NCBI GenBank assembly: GCA_028698995.1
Contig: JAQVVM010000050.1
Coordinates: forward strand, 1-33,433
Direction: 5' to 3'
Length of the DNA stretch: 33,433 bases
From: Bacteroidales bacterium
Lineage (GTDB): Bacteria > Bacteroidota > Bacteroidia > Bacteroidales > PXBB01
Shown: positions 24,826 through 33,325 of the stretch, in pieces
Position numbering within the stretch: position 1 is the first letter of the stretch
Layout: every line of letters begins with the position of its first letter
Notes under the pieces: generated by a model
The model's database searches: none
The model's input: only the letters and a program-made list of their open reading frames with translations
What the model was told of the DNA's origin: nothing
Made by a program: the position numbers and the translations under genes

Positions 24826-24833
24826 CAAAATTA
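24826..24833 (-). promoter_or_regulatory. Candidate -7 promoter box for the fkbH-acp operon
   Basis: On the minus strand TAATTTTG matches TAnnTTTG, 24 bases before the ATG at 24801, and overlaps the TTG that would otherwise be the longest start. The 249-base divergent region to 25050 also serves the B12 radical SAM operon. For that one only a one-mismatch TACTTTCG at 24975-24982 was found. No cobalamin riboswitch box was seen there. Confidence 0.5.
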
Positions 24834-25050
24834 GAAATTATTATAAATAATCTTATAAATATTATCGGATATTATTGTATAAACCGAGACAGAGCCTTAT
24901 AAAATTCTTAATAATCAAATACCAAAACACAATGGTTTTTTATTTTTTTTTTCTGTCAGTTATAACATTTTTTATACTTTCGTGTGAGCTTTGGTTTTAG
25001 CTATTAGAAGAAAAAAACTTGTTTGTTGATTATTAAGAGGAATTATTAAA

Positions 25051-26553
25051 ATGGTAAGTAAAATTCTTTTGATAGATGTTGAAATATTCGAGGATTTACA
25101 TTCTCCCCTTGTTCAACGATACACACATCATCCTATTGGGTTGATGTATCTTGTTTCTTCAGCAAAAGCACAATTCCCGGATATAGAGTTCAAGGTTTTT
25201 CATACCTCCACGAGCCACGAGCCAATTAAGGATATAGAATCCCTTTTGTATGTATTCAAACCCGATTTAGTTGGTCTCAGGGCATTGTCTATAGCTGCAG
25301 ACTCTTTTAAATTAATAAGTCAAAGAATTCGTGATTTAAATCCCAATATACCAATAATTGCTGGTGGGCCATATCCATCAATTTCTTACGATGATATTTT
25401 ATTAACTGGCTTAGCAAACATTGTAGTAATTGGAGAGGGAGAAACAACATTTGTAGAGTTGCTTGGTAAGCTTTTACTATCAAATGATATGCCCTTGAAT
25501 ATTGATGGTACAGCTGTTATTAATGAAGGAAAAGTCAGCGTAAATAGGGCACGGTCTGTTATTCAAAACATTAATTTAATCCCATTTCCGGATTATGATA
25601 ATATCAACTTAAAAGAATATTCCCATCTTAAAAACCACGCTTTACAAGATGCCTCTAAGTCAGCATATATTCTTAGTTCACGTGGTTGTCCTTATGGTTG
25701 TTTTTATTGTCATCAGCTTTTTGGTAAGAGAATACGCCGGAGGTCAGCAGAAAATGTTGTAGCTGAAATAAGGGAACATATTGAAAAGCGAGGTGTTTTT
25801 GATTTTGTTTTTCTTGATGATATTTTTAATGTCCCTATGCAAGAAGCAAAAAAAGTTTTATCTGCAATAATAAATGAATTACCTAAAGTAAGACTCAGTT
25901 TCCCAAACGGATTACGTGCCGATTTTGTTGATGAAGAACTGCTCGATTTATTCGAGAAAGCTGGAACAGCTGAAATGGCTTTAGCTGTTGAGACCGTAAA
26001 TCCACGCTTACAAAAATTAATTGGAAAGAATTTAAACTTACAAAAAGCCAAAAAAGCTATTGATGAAGCATCAAGACGTTTTATCACACGAATCTTTTAC
26101 ATAATCGGGTTTCCAACAGAAACGTTTGAAGAAGCATTGGAAACAATAGATTTTGCTGCGTCTCTAGAGTATGTTGCTCAACCATCTTTAAGTGTGTTGC
26201 GGTTATTTAACAACTCTAAGCTCTTCAGCTTACTTAATCCTACCGAAGAACAAATGAGTAAGATTGCCGAACAAGAAAAAAATTTTATTCACTTAAAGAT
26301 GTTTAGTGATTTGGGATTTTACGGTGATCTTTTTTCTGCCGAAAAAGTACCTTTGAAAAGCAATGATTTAAAAGAACTTCAATACTACTGGATGCGTCAT
26401 GTTATAATGAATCCAAAACGCATTAAAAACAGCTATCAGGTTATTTGCAAACACTATGATAATGAAAGAATGATAGAGTTTTACAGAAGTGTTTTTGACA
26501 GACCTAAATTCAATGAAAGCGACTTAGAAAAGTTACTTAAATTTCATGATTAA
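25051..26553 (+). CDS. B12-binding-domain radical SAM protein (copy 1)
   Basis: A 500-residue protein. Residues 1-140 form a Rossmann-like cobalamin-binding-type domain (ILLIDVEIF, VGLRALS, PIIAGGPYPS, VVIGEGETTF) without the DxHxxG histidine. The radical SAM core starts at SSRGCPYGCFYC with C213, C217 and C220 for the 4Fe-4S cluster, followed by FVFLDDIFNV and FPNGLRADFVDEELLDLF. The C-terminal 100 residues are helical. Class B radical SAM enzymes with this build methylate unactivated carbons or perform ring rearrangements. A moderate AGAGGA site precedes the ATG. First gene of the operon, 18 bases ahead of its paralog. Confidence 0.92.
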   Translation: MVSKILLIDVEIFEDLHSPLVQRYTHHPIGLMYLVSSAKAQFPDIEFKVFHTSTSHEPIKDIESLLYVFKPDLVGLRALSIAADSFKLISQRIRDLNPNIPIIAGGPYPSISYDDILLTGLANIVVIGEGETTFVELLGKLLLSNDMPLNIDGTAVINEGKVSVNRARSVIQNINLIPFPDYDNINLKEYSHLKNHALQDASKSAYILSSRGCPYGCFYCHQLFGKRIRRRSAENVVAEIREHIEKRGVFDFVFLDDIFNVPMQEAKKVLSAIINELPKVRLSFPNGLRADFVDEELLDLFEKAGTAEMALAVETVNPRLQKLIGKNLNLQKAKKAIDEASRRFITRIFYIIGFPTETFEEALETIDFAASLEYVAQPSLSVLRLFNNSKLFSLLNPTEEQMSKIAEQEKNFIHLKMFSDLGFYGDLFSAEKVPLKSNDLKELQYYWMRHVIMNPKRIKNSYQVICKHYDNERMIEFYRSVFDRPKFNESDLEKLLKFHD

Positions 26554-26571
26554 TTTTTTTAAATTAAATAA

Positions 26572-28065
26572 ATGATTAAAAGAATTCTTTTAATAGATGC
26601 TGATTTGTTTGGTGATACCTTCTGCAGCTCAATATATTTTACACATCATCCTATTGGTTTACTTTATCTTGCCTCTTTTGCCAAACAGAAATTTCCGAGC
26701 ATCGAATTTAGAGTATTCCATACTGTTACAAGCAAGGACCCTTTACAAAGTATTGAATCCATACTTTCTACCTTTAAACCCGATATGGTGGGCATCCGAT
26801 CATTGTCTTTTGCTAAAGTAGCTTTTAAATTAGTAGCTGACAAAATACGTCAATTGCGGCCCGATATTCCCATTTTAGGTGGAGGTGCTTACCCCTCAAC
26901 AGCTTATGGGGATATTTTGACCGATGGACAAATTGATATTGCTGTGATTGGTGAGGGAGAAGAAACTTTTGTTGAAATAATAAACCATTTTTCAGAATCT
27001 AAAAAAAATCCTGTTGATATTAAAGGTACTGCTGTTCTCGAAAATGGAAAAGTAAAGGTAAATCCACTGCGACCTTATATTCAGAATTTAGATACGATAC
27101 CATTCCCAGATTATTCCTTTGTTAATCTTAAAGATTATGTGGGTATTAAAAATCAGGCATTGTCAGATGATTCTAAGTGTGTTTTTATTATGGGAACACG
27201 TGGATGTCCTTACGATTGTTTTTTCTGTCATCAACTTTTTGGAAGAAGGATTCGCCGCCGTTCAGCAGAAAATATTGTTGCCGAAATGAGAGTACATGTT
27301 GAGAAAACAAATGTAAATAATTTCGTATTTGTTGATGATACTTTTAATGTCCCCATGAAGGAAGCCAAAGAAACATTGGCTTTAATAATAAAAGAGCTGC
27401 CTCAAGTAAAACTAAATTTTCCAAACGGATTACGTGCCGATCACATAGATGAGGAAATGCTCGACTTGTTCGATAAAGCCGGAACTGTTGAAATTGCACT
27501 TGCTGTTGAAACAGCCATTCCTCGCTTGCAAAAATTTATTGGCAAATACATGGACATAAAAAAAGCTGAAATAGCCATTCATGCTGCTTCGAAGAGATTT
27601 GTAACACGTACCCTTTTTATGGTAGGCTTCCCTACCGAAACCTATGAAGAGGCCATGGAAACTATCAAATTTGCAGAGTCATTTGAGTATGTTGCACAAC
27701 CCATGTTAAGTGTGCTACGTATTTATAATAATTCAAAGGTTTTCGATTTTCTTAACCCAACAGAAGAACAATACAAAGCAATTTCAGAACAAGAGAAAAA
27801 TTTATTTCACCTTGGTATGTTCGAAAATATTAAATTTTATGGGGATTTTTTTTCAAAAGAGAAAGTTCCACTAAAAACACAGGATTTAAAAGAGCTTATT
27901 TCTTATTGGATGCGCCATGTTAATTTTAATCATAACCGCATTCAGAAAAGTTATCAGGTATTATGTAAACATTTTAATCAGGACAAAATTTTAGAATATT
28001 ACAGCAATGTTTACGACAGACCTAAGTTTAATGCTAATGACTTGAAAAACTTACTTAAAATTTAA
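26572..28065 (+). CDS. B12-binding-domain radical SAM protein (copy 2)
   Basis: A 497-residue paralog of the preceding gene, alignable from end to end: same N-terminal ILLIDADLF, VIGEGEETFVEI, cluster cysteines C212, C216 and C219 in TRGCPYDCFFC, then CHQLFGRRIRRRSAENIVAE and the C-terminal KSYQVLCKHF...YDRPKF. The two differ throughout, so this is an old duplication with probable division of labour, for example two successive methylations or action as a heteromer. It is followed after 30 bases by the MBOAT gene. Confidence 0.92.
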   Translation: MIKRILLIDADLFGDTFCSSIYFTHHPIGLLYLASFAKQKFPSIEFRVFHTVTSKDPLQSIESILSTFKPDMVGIRSLSFAKVAFKLVADKIRQLRPDIPILGGGAYPSTAYGDILTDGQIDIAVIGEGEETFVEIINHFSESKKNPVDIKGTAVLENGKVKVNPLRPYIQNLDTIPFPDYSFVNLKDYVGIKNQALSDDSKCVFIMGTRGCPYDCFFCHQLFGRRIRRRSAENIVAEMRVHVEKTNVNNFVFVDDTFNVPMKEAKETLALIIKELPQVKLNFPNGLRADHIDEEMLDLFDKAGTVEIALAVETAIPRLQKFIGKYMDIKKAEIAIHAASKRFVTRTLFMVGFPTETYEEAMETIKFAESFEYVAQPMLSVLRIYNNSKVFDFLNPTEEQYKAISEQEKNLFHLGMFENIKFYGDFFSKEKVPLKTQDLKELISYWMRHVNFNHNRIQKSYQVLCKHFNQDKILEYYSNVYDRPKFNANDLKNLLKI

Positions 28066-28095
28066 TTAAACAAATATTTTGAAAAATAAATTTTA

Positions 28096-29490
28096 ATGAT
28101 TTTTAGTTCTGTTATATTTGTCTTTTACTTCCTTCCTGTTTTTCTTGCAGGCTATTATTTATTACCTAAAATATGGGCCAGAAACATCTTTCTGTTTTTA
28201 CTCAGTCTTTTATTTTATTTCTGGGGTGCTGGAAATCTTGTAGTATTATTGGTTTTCATAGGTTTTATGACATGGTTTTTCTCCTTCTTAATAGCTAAAA
28301 CCAGATTCAAAAGAGGGACACTTATTTTAGCTGTTTCAACATTTATTGGTATTTTAATCTACTACAAATACCTGGGTTTTATTATTGATAATCTCATTTA
28401 TGCAGGTGTTAAAGGAATTCAACCTGTAGAAATAGTAAATTCTTTAGGTCTTTCATTTTTTACTTTTCAAGCAATTTCGTACAATATTGATGTGTATCGT
28501 AAAAATGAGCGTTTTGAGAGAAATCCTGCTTATATTATGCTGTATATCACCATGTTCCCTCAATTGATTTTGGGCCCTTTGGTTCGATATAATGCTATTC
28601 AACAACAACTGAAAGAACGCAAATTTGAATTAACGAAATTTGCAGATGGGGTCAGAAGGTTTATCCTTGGTCTTGGGAAAAAAGTGTTAATTGCAAACAA
28701 TATTGGCTATTTGGTAAATAGCATAATGGCCTCTGAAGTAACAACACTTAGCCCTGCGGTTGCCTGGTTGTGTATGTTTGCATTCCCGATTCAGCTTTTA
28801 TTCGATTTTACAGGATATACCGATATGGCAATAGGTGTTGGAAAAATGATTGGGTTTGATCTTCCCGAAAATTTTAATTATCCCTATATTAGTAAATCAA
28901 TTACTGAATTTTGGAGGCGATGGCATATAAGCTTATCTAATTGGATAAAAGACTATATTTTTAGTCCATTGGCAATGAGTATGCGTAATATTGAGAAATC
29001 AGGAATCTTTATTGCCCTAATGGTAACATTTATTATTTGTGGCATGTGGCATGGGACAACTTGGAATTATATTATTTGGGGAGCATTGCAGGGGCTTTTA
29101 CTTGGCTTTGAAGAACTTGGATTTCTAAAATATTTAAAGCGGCTAAAAGGATTTGGGATTCTATATATTTGGTTTATCCTTATTATGTGTGCTGTTCTAT
29201 TTAGAACTAAGGACATCCATGAAGCTTTTAGTTTTTATACTGTGATGTTCAGCTCTGCAAAAGAAGGTGCATTGGGATTGAATGCTTTTGTGATGAATGA
29301 ACACATTTTTTCCCTGGTAATTGGCGTATTCCTTTGTTTTCCTGTTCCTATCTCTGAACGGTTTAAAACAGGGAAAATGACTGCTCCATTCCAAACTATT
29401 AGTACTGTGCTTCTCATCATTATATTTACGCTCTCATTGATGAGAATTGTAGGTGATACAAGTAATCCATTTATTTATTTTCAATACTAA
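28096..29490 (+). CDS. MBOAT-family O-acyltransferase, AlgI/DltB-like
   Basis: A 464-residue membrane protein with about eleven helices. The family motifs are FWRRWHISLSNWIKDYIF (H277) and CGMWHGTTWNYIIWG (H319, the invariant MBOAT histidine). The N-terminal FSSVIFVFYFLPVFLAGYYL is the standard AlgI-type start. These proteins take an acyl group from a cytoplasmic donor (acetyl-CoA, or an acyl-carrier thioester for DltB) and hand it to the outside, usually to a partner SGNH protein. The partner is the next gene, 4 bases away. Its cargo may be the group made on the ACP by the divergent operon (inference); plain acetyl is the default. Confidence 0.95.
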   Translation: MIFSSVIFVFYFLPVFLAGYYLLPKIWARNIFLFLLSLLFYFWGAGNLVVLLVFIGFMTWFFSFLIAKTRFKRGTLILAVSTFIGILIYYKYLGFIIDNLIYAGVKGIQPVEIVNSLGLSFFTFQAISYNIDVYRKNERFERNPAYIMLYITMFPQLILGPLVRYNAIQQQLKERKFELTKFADGVRRFILGLGKKVLIANNIGYLVNSIMASEVTTLSPAVAWLCMFAFPIQLLFDFTGYTDMAIGVGKMIGFDLPENFNYPYISKSITEFWRRWHISLSNWIKDYIFSPLAMSMRNIEKSGIFIALMVTFIICGMWHGTTWNYIIWGALQGLLLGFEELGFLKYLKRLKGFGILYIWFILIMCAVLFRTKDIHEAFSFYTVMFSSAKEGALGLNAFVMNEHIFSLVIGVFLCFPVPISERFKTGKMTAPFQTISTVLLIIIFTLSLMRIVGDTSNPFIYFQY

Positions 29491-29494
29491 AAAA

Positions 29495-32400
29495 ATGGAT
29501 GCAATGGGAAATAGAACTCTGCGGATAACAAGTTTCTTTATTAAGAGAAGACTGAAACTTGTTTACTTGCTTTTTTTTATTGTTCCGATCACCTATTATT
29601 TTTTATGGAGAAACCAGCCCGAGAAACTTTCAGAGAATGCTTTACACAGAGATTACCTGAGTTTTTCTGTACGATCATCAAATGCGGCAAGATTAAGCCT
29701 GGTTGATAATAATCTTGAAATATTTACATGGGATATCAACTCAAAAGGGTATAAAAATCTTGAGTTTGTTGGGCCATTAAAAAGCAGTGAAGGCATTCAC
29801 TTTAAAGTTAATAATTTGAACATTAACGATACGCTTTCATTTTTGGGAATTAATCTTTATAGCAATAACAAACTTTTTTCATTGAGTGATAATATCAAAC
29901 AAAATATTTCTGTTGACAATGCCAGAATAACCGAAAAAGATGGTGTTCTGATTTTAATAGTTGAAAAAAACGGTGACCTAGTAAATATAAATATAAAACC
30001 TCCACCGGAATGGGGAAAGAACTCACCATTTAACACAAAAAAAATAATCATAGCACTTGTATTTTTAATTGTTTTTCTTTCAATATTTTTATTTAATCCA
30101 TCTTCAAGATACTTTGTACTTGCTTTAATTATTTCTGTTTTTGTGTTGTTTTTTACTTATTTCCTCGATTTTAATTTAAATCAAAGCGTAGCAATATTCA
30201 CTTCCTCAAAAATTAAAAATGCAGAAGTTTTTTATAACCGGTCACCTTTTTTTAGTACTACAAAAAAGTACATCTCTGATAAAACCACTGACTATTTCAG
30301 TCAACCCTTAAACTTTGAAACCGAAAAGTATCTTCGCTTTGATATTGGTGACAGCCTGATAAATTTAAAGCAAATAAAAATTAAAATCAGTACCGGTGTT
30401 TTTTTCAAGACCTACAATTTGTCTGCATTGCCACAGGGTAGATTAATGTTGAATGATTTGGTTCTTATTGACAACACGTATCATGTAACCGGTAATGATC
30501 CATATATTAAAATAATTTCCAATTATTTTGTCAACAATTTGAATTTACTGATTTTTTTAGAACACAACAAATTTCTTTTTCTAACACTAATTGTTTTTTT
30601 TATTCTTATCGGTTTGAATCGTTGGCTTGATAAAAAGTTGAATAAATTGGAATTGAAACCGGCCTACCTGACATTTTTAATAATACCATTTGTTTATTAC
30701 CAAATATACCAATCATGGATTAAAAGAGATGTCTCAGAGAACCATGATTATGTCTATTTATCTGCCAGAACTTCACAGCCTTCGGTTTTCACTTTATTAA
30801 ATGGCAGTGATTCGCTAACCTCATGGACAGTTGATTCTAAAGGGTTCAAATACCTTCAATTCAAAGGGCAACTTAATACCAATGAAAATATTTTTCTGAA
30901 ACTTTCAAACCTTTCAATTAACGATACCGTTTCTATTCTTTCAATTAATCTTTTTCACGACAACGAAACATATTCTCTGTTTGAAAAAAATAAAACTGTT
31001 TGTAAAATTAATAATGCCGATTTTATTGATAAAACAAACGATTTTAATGCAATTGTGGAAAAACAAGGCGCTCCAGTTATTATCAATTTATTGCCGACCA
31101 ACTTATTAAAGAAAAACAATCTGGAAAATAATAGCCATGCACTTGTCATATTAATCGTATTTTTTACATTTATATTTATTCTTATCTTTTCTCCCAATCA
31201 GCGGTTTTTTATTATTTCAAGTTTAGTCGCTTCAATAATGATGTTTTTGTTCTTTTGGATAGGCCATGATTCTCAAAGTCAACTAAGATTGTTTACCAGT
31301 TCCCCTGTTAAGAGGGTAGATTTTTTCTATAATGATAATCCTGGTTTTATACCCAGAAGGACCTATCTGAATCTTATCAATAGGCATATTTTTAAATTTC
31401 AAACAGAACTCAATGATTTTAAATTCTACAGATGTGATCTTGGCGAAAATAATGAAAAAATTAAAGACCTGTCTATTACTTCAAAAACAGGGATTTTAAG
31501 TAACAGTTGGGATTATACTACGATTTCGTCCAATGAAATTTTGTTAAACGATTTGATAAGATGTGGTAAAGATTATCAGGTCTGCGGTAACGATCCCTTT
31601 ATAGCTTTGTCATCAGCAGTTCAGGTGAATAAAATGCAAAGGAATTTTTCAATTCGTCAGAATTTGTTTTTCTTTCTTTCTATTTTGCTGATTTTAATTT
31701 TGATTATTTTGGGCAAACATTACAAAAAAGACAAATTTTCCAATTTCTTTCTGCTTGTATTTTTTCTTGTTTATATTTTTACAGGTTTAATAATTCACCT
31801 TTTTAACTCTGAAAACCTTGTGTTGTTAGCAGAGAACCGTAGTACAAGCAAATTACCGGCATTTCAGATTGATTCATCAACTGTTTATACTAAAGGCTTA
31901 GATGATTATATATTAGATCAATTGCCCGGAAGAAAATATATTATCAGCATAAATAACCTGATTCAATATGCTGTTTTCAAACAATTGCTTAATAATCAAT
32001 CTATCCATTTTGGTAAAGATGGGTGGCTGTTTTATATTGGTGGACCGGCAAGAGAGAACTTCGAAAATCGCCACCCTCTTAAGCCAGATGAATTATTAAA
32101 GATTACAAATGTGCTTTTGGAACGTAGAAATTGGCTTAAAGAAAGAAACATAGAATTTTATATGATTTTCCCCCCAATGCCTCAGTCAATCTATGAAGAA
32201 TTTGTGGGTCCCCGATTGAGGCATTATGATAAACAAACAAAATCAGAACAACTATTTGAATATTTAAAGTTAAACACCGACCTTAACGTTATAGACGTTT
32301 ACACACCTTTAATAAAAGTAAAAAATTCAGGTACAATAAAACCGTATTATAAAAACAATTGTCATTGGAATTTCAAAGGTGGTTATGTTGCATATTGTGC

Positions 32401-32887
32401 CATGATTAATTATATTAAAAAGAAATTTCCGGATGTAGGCGAACCTTTAACGACTAAAGATTATAAATGGGTTATAAAAGACGATTTCAAACCAGATTTA
32501 TTAAGGCTTTTGGATATTGATAAGTTTTATTCATTTCAAGAATATGTCCCTTCTTTTTATGAAAATATTATTACAGACACTATTTATCCCTTTTATCTTG
32601 ATTTGTGGACACCGGCCCCTCCGGCAAGTATTTTAACCAAAAGAACGAGTGCTCCGACCATGTTGATATACGGTGACTCTTATGCTGCAGGTCTTTTAAA
32701 ATTTCTGTTTTGCAATTTCAGCAAAAGTACATTTGTCTGGACTCCTCTTTTTCACCCTGATATTATTGAAATAGAAAAGCCCGATATGGTAATTCAGGAA
32801 ATGGTTGATGTGAGTATTGTTAACATCCTTTTAAAAAACAAGCCATTTCCCGAATTAAAAGATACTATCCCCGAAAATCCGGAATAA
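29495..32887 (+). CDS. AlgJ/AlgX-like SGNH acyltransferase fused to two tandem membrane/beta modules
   Basis: A 1130-residue protein, about three times the length of AlgJ. Residues about 20-385 and 388-745 are two copies of the same module: helix, outside beta-rich domain, helix pair, second outside domain, helix. A further helix (about 750-770) leads to an SGNH domain of about 350 residues. This has LNNQSIHFGKDGWLFYIGG (family GKDGWLF), KNNCHWNFKGGY with H957, and YGDSYAAG with nucleophile S1062. In AlgX/AlgJ the motif before the His is D-x-H; here it is N-C-H, so the catalytic Asp is replaced by Asn955. It should act outside the inner membrane as partner of the MBOAT. ATG 29495 is chosen over an upstream open frame overlapping MBOAT. 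Confidence 0.85.
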   Translation: MDAMGNRTLRITSFFIKRRLKLVYLLFFIVPITYYFLWRNQPEKLSENALHRDYLSFSVRSSNAARLSLVDNNLEIFTWDINSKGYKNLEFVGPLKSSEGIHFKVNNLNINDTLSFLGINLYSNNKLFSLSDNIKQNISVDNARITEKDGVLILIVEKNGDLVNINIKPPPEWGKNSPFNTKKIIIALVFLIVFLSIFLFNPSSRYFVLALIISVFVLFFTYFLDFNLNQSVAIFTSSKIKNAEVFYNRSPFFSTTKKYISDKTTDYFSQPLNFETEKYLRFDIGDSLINLKQIKIKISTGVFFKTYNLSALPQGRLMLNDLVLIDNTYHVTGNDPYIKIISNYFVNNLNLLIFLEHNKFLFLTLIVFFILIGLNRWLDKKLNKLELKPAYLTFLIIPFVYYQIYQSWIKRDVSENHDYVYLSARTSQPSVFTLLNGSDSLTSWTVDSKGFKYLQFKGQLNTNENIFLKLSNLSINDTVSILSINLFHDNETYSLFEKNKTVCKINNADFIDKTNDFNAIVEKQGAPVIINLLPTNLLKKNNLENNSHALVILIVFFTFIFILIFSPNQRFFIISSLVASIMMFLFFWIGHDSQSQLRLFTSSPVKRVDFFYNDNPGFIPRRTYLNLINRHIFKFQTELNDFKFYRCDLGENNEKIKDLSITSKTGILSNSWDYTTISSNEILLNDLIRCGKDYQVCGNDPFIALSSAVQVNKMQRNFSIRQNLFFFLSILLILILIILGKHYKKDKFSNFFLLVFFLVYIFTGLIIHLFNSENLVLLAENRSTSKLPAFQIDSSTVYTKGLDDYILDQLPGRKYIISINNLIQYAVFKQLLNNQSIHFGKDGWLFYIGGPARENFENRHPLKPDELLKITNVLLERRNWLKERNIEFYMIFPPMPQSIYEEFVGPRLRHYDKQTKSEQLFEYLKLNTDLNVIDVYTPLIKVKNSGTIKPYYKNNCHWNFKGGYVAYCAMINYIKKKFPDVGEPLTTKDYKWVIKDDFKPDLLRLLDIDKFYSFQEYVPSFYENIITDTIYPFYLDLWTPAPPASILTKRTSAPTMLIYGDSYAAGLLKFLFCNFSKSTFVWTPLFHPDIIEIEKPDMVIQEMVDVSIVNILLKNKPFPELKDTIPENPE

Positions 32888-32905
32888 ATAAATTTAAAAA
32901 AAAGG

Positions 32906-32933
32906 CTCATTGATTCAATGTTATAGCAATGAG
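32906..32933 (+). terminator. Candidate terminator after the B12 radical SAM-MBOAT-AlgJ operon
   Basis: CTCATTG (32906-32912) and CAATGAG (32927-32933) form a perfect 7-base stem with a 14-base loop, followed by ATAATTTTTAT. It lies 19 bases after the stop codon. Stem strength is modest. Confidence 0.45.
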
Positions 32934-32966
32934 ATAATTTTTATAATGAGGACTATGATTTAAAAA

Positions 32967-33325
32967 TTCCTGACTTCGACAATGCGTCACCACAAATTTA
33001 TCGCAGCATATAAACATCCGATTTATCATTTTTGCAAAAAACGATTTTTTGAAAAATAAAATATGCTTTATTCACAAATGAATACGAAGTGCCGGAACGG
33101 CATTTTAAAAATTTGCGTTGAAAATCGAGGATTTCTTTACACAACATATAAATACATTTCAAGGTAATTAAAGTAACCAACGAGTGAGGATGTTGAAATA
33201 TATTTTAACTCATAATTCATTCCGAACGGCTTTGGTTACGCCAGTAAAGAAATCCGATGGTTTTAGCAAATTTTTAAGCAGCCTTGATTTCCTGCCTGCC
33301 GGCCTTTAGCTACCGTGTGGACACA
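32967..33325 (-). repeat. Right arm of long inverted repeat bracketing the locus
   Basis: Reverse complement of the left arm (108-321), with the same order of blocks: GTGTCCACACGGTAGCT at the outer end, GGCCGGCAGGCAGG, TCAAGGCTGCTTAAAAATTT, then GCCGTTCCGG, TTTGTGAATAAA, AAATCGGATGTTTA and GGTGACGCATTG at the inner end. It differs by a small insertion next to the outer end and by an extra block of about 145 bases (33120-33264). The outer end overlaps the last codons of the right-edge transposase. Confidence 0.9.
33120..33264. repeat. 145-base nested hairpin block, present only in the right arm
   Basis: The block begins GAAAATCGAGGATTTCTTTAC (split here as GAAAATCGAGG and ATTTCTTTAC) at 33120-33140 and ends with a near reverse complement at 33244-33264, sharing a perfect 12-base GGATTTCTTTAC core. 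Inside it, GTAACCAA (33173-33180) pairs with TTGGTTAC (33232-33239). It is absent from the otherwise colinear left arm, so it looks like a small inserted or deleted palindromic element. Confidence 0.75.

Noticed and set aside
24829..25050. Cobalamin riboswitch upstream of the B12 radical SAM operon
   Set aside because: No B12-box-like sequence or GC-paired structure could be seen; the region is simple AT-rich DNA.
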